Below are positions 1 through 10,156 of a DNA stretch of 64,000 nt, piece after piece. The notes below the pieces were generated by a model. The model was not told the origin of the DNA and did not search any database. It worked only from the letters and a program-made list of their open reading frames with translations. The DNA lies in the NCBI GenBank assembly GCA_014529385.2, contig CM043942.1, forward strand, positions 1,714,501 through 1,778,500. The letters are read 5' to 3'. Position 1 is the first letter of the stretch, and each line of letters begins with the position of its first letter. Made by a program: the position numbers and the translations under genes. The DNA comes from Adiantum capillus-veneris (taxonomy: Eukaryota > Streptophyta > Polypodiopsida > Polypodiales > Pteridaceae).

Positions 1-2
1 CA

Positions 3-1655
3 ACAATCAGGGACAATTATCCCCTGCCGATAACTGATCATGTTCTAGAGCGTGTATCAGGGAAAACAGCATACTCCTTTCTTGATGGTTTTTCAGGATA
101 TAACCAGCTAGCCATAGCACTGGAAGATCAACATAAAACAGCTTTTGCAACGGAGTGGGGAATTTATGCTTATCGGGTTATGCCTTTTGGTCTAACCAAT
201 GCTCCCGCAACCTTCCAGAGGCTGATGACGCATGCTTTCAAAGAATACTTAAGGCTGTTTCTCGAAATATACATGGATGACTTATGTGTACATTCTCTAC
301 TGAGAGATGAACATCTAGAACACCTAAGAAAAGTATTTGAGAAATGTAGGACATATCGCATTTGTCTCAATCCTGAGAAATGTGTGTTTATGGTCCGACA
401 GGGCAGAATTATGGGACATATTGTCTCACAAAACGGAATATCCACGGATTTAGAGAAGATAAAAGTTATAGTGGATATGCCTAAACCAACCAATGCGAAA
501 CAAGTACAGAGCTTTATGGGACATTGTGGATATTATAGACGATTCATTTACATGTACGCTATAATAGGCCAACCACTTTACAGGCTAATAGTGAACTTTG
601 AATGGACCGAGGAATGTGAGGAATCATTCAAGAAATTGAAAGAGGCACTCATTACCGCTCCAGTCTTGAAATCACCAGATTGGGAGAAGATATTCCATGT
701 GCACATAGATGCTTCTGCGTATGCAATAGGATGCATTCTGGCTCAGCCAGAAGAAGGAAACATGGATTTTCCTATCTGTTACGCCAGTCGACAGCTCAAC
801 AATGCAGAGAAGAATTACACCACAACAGAGCGAGAAGGATTAGGAATGATCTATGCTGTGAAGAAATTTCGGCATTATCTTCTAGCCAACAAGTTTGTGT
901 TTTTTACGGATCACCAAGCCTTGCTCTACCTAGTGAATAAACCATGCAATACTGGGAGAATAGTGAGATGGTTCATTATCTTACTGGAATTCGACTTCAC
1001 GGTAGTGGTAAAGAAAGGAAAAACACATCTTAGAGCTGATCATCTTTCGCGATTGACGAATGGAGAAGACCCTATAGGAGTAGATGACGACATGCCAGAC
1101 GCGTACTTGTTCAACATAGAAATGATACCGAGGTGGTCTCAAAATGTCGTTGACCTATTAACCTATGGAGGAGAGTTCGATAGAAGAGCATACAACCTGA
1201 AACATATTGCTATTCAGCAATCCAAGAATCTTCAATTGATTGCAGGAAGGTTGTATCAATTGGGAAATGATCATGTTTTACGACTATGCATCAATCCTGA
1301 GGAATATAATATATATCTGTGCGAAGCACATGTTCAGGAATGTGCATTTCATTGTTCAAGAAGGAACACATATAGGAATTTGTTACAATTGGGAGTCTAT
1401 TGGCCAGGAATGAAAGAAAGCGTACATGAATATGTCACTGTATGTATTGTATGTTCCTCAAAACCGCCAGCCGAGTATTCAACATTATATCAGATGATGA
1501 TCGCTCCAGAATGGAGTCAGTATATTGTTGAATATCTCACAAATAGAACTTTCCCAGAAGGAACGTCAAAAGCTCGTCAGAAATCTGTAGAGACAGAAGC
1601 TAGAGATTACGCTTTGATAGGAGATCAACTCTATAAGAGAGGTAAAGACAACTAG
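3..1655 (+). pseudogene. Ty3/gypsy Pol, first open segment: RT, RNase H, first integrase-type zinc module
   Basis: The frame is open from the window edge to a TAG at 1653-1655, so the 5' end lies outside. Reverse transcriptase shows the LDGFSGYNQ motif near 84-110, MPFGLTNAPATF at 180-215 and the YMDD catalytic box at 271-282. RNase H follows with all four acidic residues visible: HIDAS (near 703), TEREG, FTDHQ and RADHLSRL (to about 1060). A zinc-binding H-x6-H...C-x2-C module lies at about 1324-1464. There is no second (plant aRNH-type) RNase H, unlike the - strand element at 37,837. The sequence after the TAG continues in the same frame into integrase, so the stop looks like a point mutation. 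Seen: motifs and frame. Inference: one former polyprotein. Copying of the element RNA into cDNA is the known role of this family. Confidence 0.9.
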
Positions 1656-3266
1656 CTTAGGATTTGCGCATCAGAGTCTGAGTATGTGATAATCCTGGAG
1701 CAAGCTCATGGAGGAGTGGGTGGAGGCCATTTCTCAGGTGATAAGACAGCAAAACTTGTCTTAGCCGCAGGAATATGGTGGCCAACATTACATATGGACG
1801 CTGAGGAATACGTTAAACGGTGTGATGACTGTCAGCGGACCAAAGTACCACTTAAAAGAGATGATATGCTGCTTAGACCAATGATGGGGGCAAGAGCTTT
1901 TGCAAAATGGGGGATTGATTATGTCGGACCCATTTCACCTCCTGCACATAAGACTCATGCACAATACATCATTGTGGCTACAGACTATCTAACAAAGTGG
2001 GTTGAAGCAAAGGCAACTCAAAAAGCAGATGCCAGGACCACGGCACAATTTCTATATGAATACGTCTTTGTACGATATGGATTGCCAATAGAAATTGTGA
2101 GTGATCGAGGCACACATTTCATAAATGAAGTGATAGAGATCCTGCTAGATGAATTCATGGTAATCCATAGGAAATCAGCCCCGTATCATCCACAAGCAAA
2201 CGGACAAGCTGAAGCAACAAACAAAACCATATGCACGGTCCTTACGAAGATTGTATCTGAGTCGAGAACTGACTGGGACCAAAAGTTACATTCAACATTA
2301 TGGGCATATAGGGTGGCGTATAAAACATCCATAGGAACGACCCCATATAACATGGTTTTTGGGCTAAATGCTATCTTGCCAATAGAATTCTTGATTTCAA
2401 CATTAAGGGTGGCTAAGGATCTAGAGTGGACAGGGCACGAGCTCTCTGATAGAATAGATGACCTGGAAAAGCTAGATGAGCTTCGCCTAAAAGCAGTAGC
2501 TTCCATCTACGCTCAAAAAAGGCGACAAAAGGAATTTTTTGATAAGCATGTGCGGACTAAAGAGTTTAAAGTTGGGGACTATGTCCTAGTTTACACTCTG
2601 AAACAGCATGCTAAGAAGCTTAAAAAGCGAGGGATGGGTCCTCTGGTGATTAAAGATCTATCACCAAGTGGAGCCGTCAAGCTTGCTACATTAGACGGAG
2701 AAGAAATGCCCAATTGGATTAGTGGATGCAGAGTGAAAAAGTATCTGTTGCCGCTAACACAAGACATGCTTCTCAAAATACATCAAGAAAAGCTGCGTGT
2801 CCAGAAAAAGAAAAAGATTGAGGAGGAAGCGCAAGCCGAGGCGAAGGAAAGAATGGAGAAAAGAAGACTACTGCGTCAGAAACAGCGCAATGAAGAAGCA
2901 ATACGAATAAACGCAGTTAGTATAACAGAAATGGGGAATGACAAAGAAGAACCCATCATTGAATGCAAAGTAGGAACCAACCAAATCAAAGCCAGAGCAC
3001 TATTGGATTCACGAGCTCAAGCTAACCTACTGTCACTCAGTTTGTATAGACAATTGACAAATGACACTAAACTACAAACTGCCAAGCAAGAGTTAAAGAG
3101 TTACTCTGAGAATGCAATCAAAACTGTCGGGTGCACAGTTTTACATATACAGATTAACCAATATGTGTATCCTCATATGTTTTACGTGGTTGAAGACCAA
3201 GCTACACAACATCCATTATTGCTAGGACAACCATGGCAGAAGCAATACAATGCAATGATTGACTAG
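1656..3266 (+). pseudogene. Ty3/gypsy integrase with second zinc module and a retropepsin-like domain downstream
   Basis: This continues the upstream frame and ends at TAG 3264-3266. It opens with a second H-x6-H...C-x2-C module (AHGGVGGGH to RCDDC, about 1698-1848). The integrase core follows with D in GIDYVGP, D in SDRGTHF and E in GQAEATNK (about 1910-2230), then a basic C-terminal region with KVGDYVLV and GPLVIKD. After a Lys/Glu-rich linker (about 2790-2900) comes a retropepsin-like domain, with ALLDSRAQANLL at about 2998-3033 and LLLGQPW near 3220. The active-site triad DSG/DTG reads DSR, so it is probably inactive. A protease after integrase is an unusual order for Ty3/gypsy, where it normally precedes RT. 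The final stop falls where the family has Trp after NAxID, fitting TGG to TAG. Integration of cDNA is the family role. Confidence 0.88.
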
Positions 3267-4034
3267 AGTCCTAATTCAGTGCTTATCAAATACGAAGGTG
3301 AAAGTCAATCAGTTAAGTTCACCAAAGGAGAAGAGCCAACTCTAAAGGAAGAGTCCACGGACAAGGGCAAACAACAACCAGAGAAAAAGAAGAAGCAATG
3401 GCAACTAAAAGTTTCTATACAACCGGATTACTCTTCGACGAGGAATTCTCAACAGTGGATAAGGAAGACAAGCAATAATATAACAGCTCAACCTTGGAAA
3501 ACAACGGAGTCAAAGTTGGTATGGAGACCAAAAAAGGCTATGCCAGAGAACAAAAAGGTGGAAAACAGAGTCTTCAATACCAGACAACAGAGTGATCCCA
3601 GACAATCAAGGACAGTGAAACAGATCTGGATTGCAAAGAAGTTCATGACGGCACAAAGCTACAGCCAGCAAATTTGGATCCCAAAAATTTGTAAAAAGGA
3701 ACTCCCTTCAATACAATCAACGGAAACTCCTAGGTATTTCAAGGAGAGGGAATCAACAAACAGAACAAAGCAGGTTTGGGTCGCAAAGAGTTTGTGGCAA
3801 GCACAAGCAAAGCGGAGGCAAATTTGGATTGTAAAAAAAGACAACAAGGTAACGAAGAATCCATCTACTGATTCTACTACCAAAGTGCCAAAACCAACCC
3901 AAAACCCGACCACCAATCCTTCAATCAAACAAAGAGCAGCTTTATTGGAAAGACTGTTGTATCATCGCTCTACAATTGCATTGGGAACTGATGACCAAAA
4001 CAACTACAATGCTTCACCCACAGACACTTCATAG
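3267..4034 (+). pseudogene. Basic C-terminal tail of the gypsy polyprotein with W-x-x-K repeats
   Basis: The frame is the same as upstream, separated only by the TAG at 3264-3266. The first residues (LIKYEGESQ) look like the last strand of the retropepsin-like domain. The remainder is Lys/Gln/Thr-rich and disordered in appearance. Six aromatic motifs recur: WIRK, VWRPKK, IWIAKK, IWIPK, VWVAK and IWIVKK, with Trp codons at about 3456, 3522, 3627, 3675, 3776 and 3825. The last four form a two-motif unit duplicated at a period of about 150 bp. I do not recognise a named domain. Similar basic W-containing repeats occur in some retroelement polyproteins, so nucleic-acid binding is a guess only. 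The ORF ends at 4034, 22 bp before a polypurine tract. Confidence 0.6.
3605..3840 (+). repeat. 150-bp tandem duplication encoding paired W-x-x-K motifs
   Basis: Trp codons at 3627 and 3675 recur at 3776 and 3825, offsets of 149 and 150 bp. Each pair is 48-49 bp apart. The copies have diverged at nucleotide level but keep the spacing and the W-x-x-K pattern. Confidence 0.55.
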
Positions 4035-4055
4035 TCATCCGGGAGGACTCAGACT

Positions 4056-4069
4056 CGGAGGGGGGGAGG
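4056..4069 (+). other. Internal polypurine tract
   Basis: The run CGGAGGGGGGGAGG lies 22 bp after the end of the Pol frame. Its first 13 bases are identical to the tract at 10,144-10,156 that directly precedes the 3' LTR. PPTs prime plus-strand cDNA. A second copy after pol would act as an internal (central) primer and is reported in some plant gypsy lineages with extra 3' ORFs. Sequence identity is seen; function is inferred. Confidence 0.6.
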
Positions 4070-5672
4070 TATACAGGAGCTACAAAGCAGCCACAAGCGG
4101 AAAAAACAAAGAAAAACAAAAATTATATTACAAGGGCAGTGTCTTACATGATTTTGCCATTTTTTATGTTTGATTGCGGATATTGATAATATTTATGCCC
4201 TTATATACCTTGTTTTGCAACAAGAAGAGATCAAATGAGAATTTGGGTCTCTAGATGTGTAAATATCACTAAATAAGAGTGTTTTTGGAGCTAAAAAGTG
4301 GAAAAAAGTGGTAATCCAAGTCCAAAAATCACAAAGAAGTGTATATTCATATACACAGGGTTACCAGATATTTATCGTGTATGTTTGGAATTTTTTGGCT
4401 TCAATTTTTTATTTTCCTTTATTTTTTATGATTTTCTTAATAAAAATAAAAGAAAAATAAAAAAGCAGGTGAAATGAGATCGGAAAAAAGAAAAGAATAG
4501 ACGGTGATGATTCTAATGACAAGGGCAACCTAGGATAAAAATTGGGTACAATTCTGAAAAAGTTGCGGAAAGCCCGAAATGACAGAAATTTTGGCAAAGT
4601 GGACAGATTTCTCAGAAACAGGTCAAACGGAGTCCAAATTGAGGAATTTCAAATCCTAAAGTGCATTTCACGACGAGATAGGAGCACATGTCAAATTTGG
4701 TAACAAGTGATCCGGGAAGCCCGAAGTTAAGTATTTTTCACTTCACTATCAAGCTCATTTCCAGTGTTACCTTCTTGGAGAGAGCAAAGAGCACACAGGA
4801 GCATCCGGCCTTCTACCGCCTTCTACGACTGCTACGAGAGCTCAAAGGACACCAGATATGAGAGGTAGACTCGTTGCCATAAGCTTTTGATGCTTATCGT
4901 TAACTTTTGTCGCGAAAACTCACCAAAACCAAGAAACAAGAGCAGACGGGGAATGGGGAAGAACGCTAGGTAGGGGCACAACCGCCTAACCAAACTTTGC
5001 AAGAACTTAGAGGTGGGTTACCCTAACATAGAAGATGAGTTTCTAGCACTCAAAGCTCGAGAAAGAACGACTGGAAAAACCCTAGGTCAACAGAGCCTGC
5101 AAGAGCCAAACAGAAAAAAGTTGTCGGAACGACACAAAACTTCTCAGGGAGCTTAACAACATCGAGGGCAATGCAACCATGGAGTATCTCCAGGTTTGTA
5201 CCACCAAAAGTAGGTCGGAACAACCGATTCGGCGGCGGACACACAAAGCGTCATTTTGGCATAACGGCTAAGATTGACGACCAAATGACATGAAACTTCA
5301 CAAGCAGTTTCAACTATACATGGATGACTTATGTTTGCAAGCAAAACCCAAAAGAAAGCTGATTCACTTACCTATGGTGAAAAAGACGCTTTCGGGCAAC
5401 CAAATGGAGAAAGATGGAGAACGGGGAGCCAAAGTCAAGACCAACCAACTGGATGACTTCGCAACATATCAGATGAGCTGGAAATGCAACTCTCAAGAAG
5501 AAAAGTTGAAGAAATTCAACTCCAAGGCAAAAAGACGACTTCGGAGACTGAAAATGCCTATAAGGGGGCTTTTTAGCTAAACTGATGACTTTTTAAGTTG
5601 AAAACTAGTTAGCAGGGCTTAGGGCACTAGCACAAAGCATTCTTTGCACAAAAAGACCAACATTTCAAGAAA
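4070..5672 (+). other. Non-coding internal region of the gypsy element
   Basis: No convincing gene is present. The stretch is AT-rich with poly-A/T runs at 4,390-4,470. A short open frame at 5,290-5,580 encodes a basic 96-residue peptide resembling no family I know. It contains a 20-bp exact repeat (5,315-5,334) of the YMDD-encoding stretch at 268-287. The region ends at the first palindrome at 5,673. Confidence 0.5.
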
Positions 5673-6683
5673 AGACATCATACGCGTATGATGTCTCACA
5701 GCATGATTTTCACATCCATTTCAACATTTGAGTGCATAGCCTCATTCCACATATTAATCACATCCTATGAACCAAGTATCATGAGAATTGGAGTTAGAAA
5801 ACCCAAGGAAAACCAAAAAGACGCAAAGTAGGCCATAAAATTGATTTTTGGTCCTAATTTTGTCAAAATAACTCCAAACTCATTGAAACTTTGTAGGATT
5901 GTTGATTAACACATCTACAAGCTATCTGGAACCAAAAAGCACCACTTTGACACAAAAGACATCATACGCGTATAATGTCCATTTGCACTTACAGAGCCAA
6001 AAATGCTCATTTGTCATCATACATCCATTATATATATCTAATACATGCTACATATGAAGTTTGGAACCATTTGGTCAAGTGGATCACCCCATTGGCCCAA
6101 TTAAGAGAAAATCCTTCATACAAAGCCTATTTTTGTCCCAAATCCAACATATTCAAGTCCAAACCAAGATTTGAGTATAAACAGTCCTTCACTAGCACAT
6201 GGAGAGTCCACAGAACCAATCCCATGAAAAATTGATGAAAAAGACATCATACGCGTATGATGTCTCCAGAGCCATTTTTAGCCCAAAATCTATCCAAACT
6301 TCATAAATCCACTGAATAAGCCTATCTAAAGCCAAATCCAAGCTTATAGAGAAAATTGGTCCAAAAATGCACCAAAAGACATCATACGCGTATGATGTCT
6401 CACTATGTGATTTTGGCACCTCAGGGCTTCAACCACCAAACAGAAGTGTTCTACATGCCATTTGAAAGTAATCCACCAAGTTTTATCCAATTTGGATCAT
6501 AAAATCCATTTCCCTTTCAAAATTTTGCCAAGAGCCTGAACTGGAGTAAACTGGCCAAAACTTGACCAAATGGGATCCAAACTCAAATCCAAGCATATGA
6601 CACTCATGTATACACTATCACCTACAAGCACAACCAATATGAAGTCATTCTGACACAAAAGACATCATACGCGTATGATGTCC
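5673..6683 (+). repeat. Array of five ACGCGT-centred palindromes
   Basis: A 24-bp inverted repeat (arm AGACATCATA, centre CGCG, then the arm's reverse complement) occurs at 5673, 5957, 6242, 6377 and 6660. The copies at 5673, 6242 and 6377 are perfect; 5957 has one arm substitution and 6660 lacks the terminal pair. Intervals are 284, 285, 135 and 283 bp. Intervening DNA has no ORF and shows similarity to the gypsy leader at 41.8-42.5 kb, for example the run around GCCAAGAGCCTGAACT. Here the array sits between pol and the ORF at 6,850, not next to a PBS. Confidence 0.85.
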
Positions 6684-6849
6684 CAAGCATGTTTTTGAGC
6701 CAAGTTTGCATATTTTTTCACCTACATTGCATCCTTAGGCCCTGAATAGCTCATGTTTCAATTTTCAAGTCATTTGAATAGTTAAAAGCTTCATTTCGGC
6801 TTTCAGTACTAAAAAGACGCTAACTTCTGAAATTGGAGTTACAGGATCC

Positions 6850-8217
6850 ATGGATTCCGCTAAGTCATCGGCAACTAAGAGAAAAAGACCAACCATCAAG
6901 GATGCTCTTGCAGAGGCAGAACCTTTTGATATTCCAACAGAAACCCTCAAGCCAACCAAGACTTGGATGGAGGAAGCAGTACTAGAAAAAGAAGGAATAA
7001 AGATCTACCAAGGGACTTTCAGAGATCCTCAAGGGCAATCGGTCGATGTACCTATGATCCCACGAGAATTAGTGGACTATAGCAGATCAGAGAACATAAG
7101 CAGATACCTGGAAAAGGCTGACTTACACAGGTTCTTCACCTCGAGACCATCAGGTGTAGACACAAGAAGAGTGTATGAGTTGGCAACATCCATTCAGAAG
7201 GATGGGAAAGCCACGTTGACAGCCATGGATGGAGAAACAGTTGAAGTACAGATCACTCCACAGCTCATCGCAGATGCACTGAAGCTGCACAACAAAGGGA
7301 GTTCTGTCAGAGAAAGAAGGGAGGCCATAGAGATCTATGGATCAAAGAAACAAAATACAACCTACGCAGATATGGCAGATCAACGAGCGGCAACCCTTTG
7401 CCGATTATACAACCAGTTTTTCCATGTGTGCAGTAAAAGACCACAGAAGTATACTACACCACCCCATGCCATCGCCACAACCATCACATGGGCACTGAAG
7501 AGCAACATGCCAAAGGAGGTGAATTATGCTCAATACATCCACGAGCAAGTAATCGCCATGCACAACCAGAAACCAAAGTACATCGGAGGAGGAGAAATCC
7601 TAACAAGAATAGCTTATGAAGCTATTGGAGCTAGGGATCAAGGGCCACAGATTCCCTCCCAGAATGAGTGGCTTAGAGAAGCCGATGAGGAGGAAGAACA
7701 GCAGGAAGTATCCAAGAGGGCGTCCACAAGAGCACGCCGAAAACTAGAAATAGTTTCAGAACCTGAGGAGGCCGTGGACGAGCCGCTCAAGAAGAAAGTG
7801 AAGAAGAAGGCCGATCCCAAGCAAACCAAAAGTCAAAAATCCGCAAGAATGGAAAGGCTGGTGGAGCAGTTTAGAGCGGAAAGAGCTCTAAAGGGGGACT
7901 TCGAAGAAATGTGGGTGCCAGACCCCAGTAAAGTCGGAACCAGCTCAGCTAGGCCACATGTTGATCAATATGATCAATACATTAGAGCTTATGAGGAGTC
8001 GGAGGCCATACTGGAGCAGCAACCTGTCGAGCCTTATACTGAAGAGGAAGTACAGCTTTTAAAAGCTGAGCTGCAAAAGGACGACAAGGGGAAGAAGAAA
8101 GTAGATGAGTCTACTGAACCTCAAGAGAAAGACGGGCAAGCAAACAAGGGGAAAGCCAAGATGACTGAGGACAATCAGCCCTCTTTTACTGTTGTACCAA
8201 GCCCGAAGAAGATGTAA
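6850..8217 (+). CDS. Extra ORF of the gypsy element, N-terminal part (455 aa)
   Basis: ATG at 6850, TAA at 8215-8217. The N-terminal 280 residues look globular. They include RFFTSRPSG, then a stretch ending VEVQITPQLIADALKL that resembles the 'V-x-F-x-P-x-x-I-x-x-L-x-L' pattern in putative plant transposon proteins of Athila/Tat-type elements. From about residue 275 the chain is Glu/Lys-rich and low complexity, with basic runs such as KKKVKKKADPK. Reading continues in the same frame after the TAA into the next ORF, so both were probably one protein of about 1,085 residues. It lies after pol and before the 3' LTR, the position of env-like or extra ORFs in such lineages. No signal peptide or membrane segment is evident. 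Function unknown; a Gag-like structural role is the main alternative. Confidence 0.7.
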   Translation: MDSAKSSATKRKRPTIKDALAEAEPFDIPTETLKPTKTWMEEAVLEKEGIKIYQGTFRDPQGQSVDVPMIPRELVDYSRSENISRYLEKADLHRFFTSRPSGVDTRRVYELATSIQKDGKATLTAMDGETVEVQITPQLIADALKLHNKGSSVRERREAIEIYGSKKQNTTYADMADQRAATLCRLYNQFFHVCSKRPQKYTTPPHAIATTITWALKSNMPKEVNYAQYIHEQVIAMHNQKPKYIGGGEILTRIAYEAIGARDQGPQIPSQNEWLREADEEEEQQEVSKRASTRARRKLEIVSEPEEAVDEPLKKKVKKKADPKQTKSQKSARMERLVEQFRAERALKGDFEEMWVPDPSKVGTSSARPHVDQYDQYIRAYEESEAILEQQPVEPYTEEEVQLLKAELQKDDKGKKKVDESTEPQEKDGQANKGKAKMTEDNQPSFTVVPSPKKM

Positions 8218-10107
8218 ATTATTGTGGAGGAAACCACAATAGAAATGGAAACAGAAATTATGGAAAAACCGGAGGCCGGGACCAAGGAAAAGAGGATAGA
8301 TCCAGTTCAGCAAAAGAAAGATGATTATGAGGATCTGGTCGCGATCGGATACAGTGAAGAAGAGGCCCTGGAGGCAGTTTATGGGATATCCCTACGAAAA
8401 CAAGATGATCGGAAAGGGACGAAAGAAAAGACAAAGGGTACAATGGAGAGTGAAGAAAAAATGGACGAGCCGAAGCCATTGGAGGTGGTGGCAGAAAGAG
8501 CTGTCAAGTTGACAGATGACGATGAAAAAGACATGCACATGGTGCATGAACTGCTCAGCAAGATTAAAGAAAGATCCAGAGCAAAGGAAGTAGCACTTGA
8601 GACAGCAAAACAAAAGGAAGCAGAGTTGCAGAAGAAGTTAGAGAATGCTATGACTGAATCTGAAAGTCATAAAGCATCACTCTACGACGCCGAAAACGAG
8701 AGGGACAGCTTGATACTCCAACTAGCTGAAGCTTCAAGAGGGGTAACAAGCTCACAGGAAGCAAAGGAGCGAATAGAAGATGAGCTGGAGGCAGCCAAGG
8801 ATGAGCTCATTGAGCTAAGGGAAAGAGTCGAACTTCAAGAAAGGACAATCACGAGACTCAGGACCAACCCTAGAGCTAGCAGAGCAGGAACAGAACAAGA
8901 AGGAGCCCTTGTACCAGCTCTGGAAGAGCAGGTCAGAAGTTTGCAAAGAGAGCTGAGGTTAGAGCAAGTACAAAGATTGCACATGGCGGAGGGATCATTG
9001 GCTGCAGAGGAGAGGCTCACATCAGAAAACCAAACACTAAGGACAGAAAATGAGGCCCTCCGCAAACAGCTCCAAGACCTCCAAGAGCAACAAAGAAGAG
9101 AAATAGAGACACCACAAGAAGAAGCAGGGGGAGCAGCCATAGAGCTACCAGAAACTGGAGAGGCAACCACAATTGAAGATCCAGCCCCAGTTCAAGAAGT
9201 GGCCTCGACTTCAGGAATCTCTGAAAAAGAAGAACAAAGGCTCCAGGACCAAATAGAAAAGTCAACAGAGGAAAGTGCCAAGGCGGAAATGGAATGGGAA
9301 AGGAGACTCCTCATCTCCATTAGACTTCAAGGTTTAGACACAAAAGTGCTCCACGAAGAGTGGATGCAACCTAGCCTGCCTTTCCCTCTGATGAAATTTG
9401 AAGTGATAAAGACGAAAAAGAGAATAGAGGAGGAGCAGTATGTCGCTCTTTATGAAGGCGACATCACAAAGGATGAACAATCACAGAAGATTGTAGATTC
9501 TCAACCTAGATGGAGGAAAGGTTGGCTGAACAAATACCCAGCCTACCTCATCTACTTGGTAGAGGCTCCAAAGGAGATTCGGGAGGATGCAACCTTCTGC
9601 CCGGTGCCGAGAGTCAGAAACTGGAAAGAGCATGGCAAGATTGCAGAAAAGAAGTCAAATTGGCTTAATTATCCCAGGATGCCAGGACCAAAGGAAGGAG
9701 AGAGAATAGGTAAAGCTTACATGGTGAAAACCCTAACGGGCACCATCAAACTCTTTACTGGCTCTCCTGACCTTTCGTGTCAGATGCTAAAGAAAATCTG
9801 CAGGACTCTCTTAGCATGCATTGAAGTGTTCGCGCCAGATAAAGCCACGACCTCGAGTCTACTATCGACGGCCGACACAGTGACAGATATGATGTATGAT
9901 CTTTCTTTGCAGCCATCACCAAAGGTGTTACATCTCTTATACCAAAGAATTATGTTTTTGCCTAGCTTCCACATGCAAACATTCGAAGAAGCTTTCTACA
10001 CCGGCTTTTTCACTCATGAAAGCAAAATATTCGGCCCAACCTTGACCATCGGCAACCTACGCTACGAATCACATTTGCAGATGCTCAAGACGACAGGACT
10101 CTATTGA
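8218..10107 (+). CDS. Extra ORF of the gypsy element, coiled-coil C-terminal part
   Basis: This is open in the same frame as the upstream ORF, ending TGA at 10105-10107. There is no ATG at its head (the first usable codon is GTG at 8224), which supports it being the continuation of the upstream frame past a nonsense TAA. Near 8320-8400 a short segment, DLVAIGYSEEEALEAVYGIS, resembles a UBA-type three-helix motif; this is only a pattern match. About 8500-9290 is strongly heptad-like, rich in Glu/Lys/Leu/Gln, so a long coiled coil is likely. The last 270 residues (from about 9300) are globular and unrecognised, with a Trp-rich stretch near 9510 (RWRKGWLNKYP). The stop lies 36 bp before the PPT. 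It could mediate oligomerisation of particle proteins; no function is shown. Confidence 0.65.
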   Translation: MIVEETTIEMETEIMEKPEAGTKEKRIDPVQQKKDDYEDLVAIGYSEEEALEAVYGISLRKQDDRKGTKEKTKGTMESEEKMDEPKPLEVVAERAVKLTDDDEKDMHMVHELLSKIKERSRAKEVALETAKQKEAELQKKLENAMTESESHKASLYDAENERDSLILQLAEASRGVTSSQEAKERIEDELEAAKDELIELRERVELQERTITRLRTNPRASRAGTEQEGALVPALEEQVRSLQRELRLEQVQRLHMAEGSLAAEERLTSENQTLRTENEALRKQLQDLQEQQRREIETPQEEAGGAAIELPETGEATTIEDPAPVQEVASTSGISEKEEQRLQDQIEKSTEESAKAEMEWERRLLISIRLQGLDTKVLHEEWMQPSLPFPLMKFEVIKTKKRIEEEQYVALYEGDITKDEQSQKIVDSQPRWRKGWLNKYPAYLIYLVEAPKEIREDATFCPVPRVRNWKEHGKIAEKKSNWLNYPRMPGPKEGERIGKAYMVKTLTGTIKLFTGSPDLSCQMLKKICRTLLACIEVFAPDKATTSSLLSTADTVTDMMYDLSLQPSPKVLHLLYQRIMFLPSFHMQTFEEAFYTGFFTHESKIFGPTLTIGNLRYESHLQMLKTTGLY

Positions 10108-10143
10108 TCAAGCCTAAAAGTCATGTCAGGGACGACATGAACA

Positions 10144-10156
10144 CGGAGGGGGGGAG
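10144..10156 (+). other. Polypurine tract before the 3' LTR
   Basis: CGGAGGGGGGGAG directly abuts the LTR start TGTTGAG. This is the expected plus-strand primer position and it is identical over 13 bases to the internal tract at 4056. Confidence 0.9.

Noticed and set aside
1641-1670. Programmed UAG readthrough in the + gypsy Pol
   Set aside because: The context after the stop (CTTAGG) does not match the plant CARYYA-type signal, and the stop lies inside the domain series, so a nonsense mutation is simpler.
5673-6683. Regularly spaced palindromes as a CRISPR array
   Set aside because: Spacing is about 285 or 126 bp, far longer than spacers, and the host is a plant; no cas genes.
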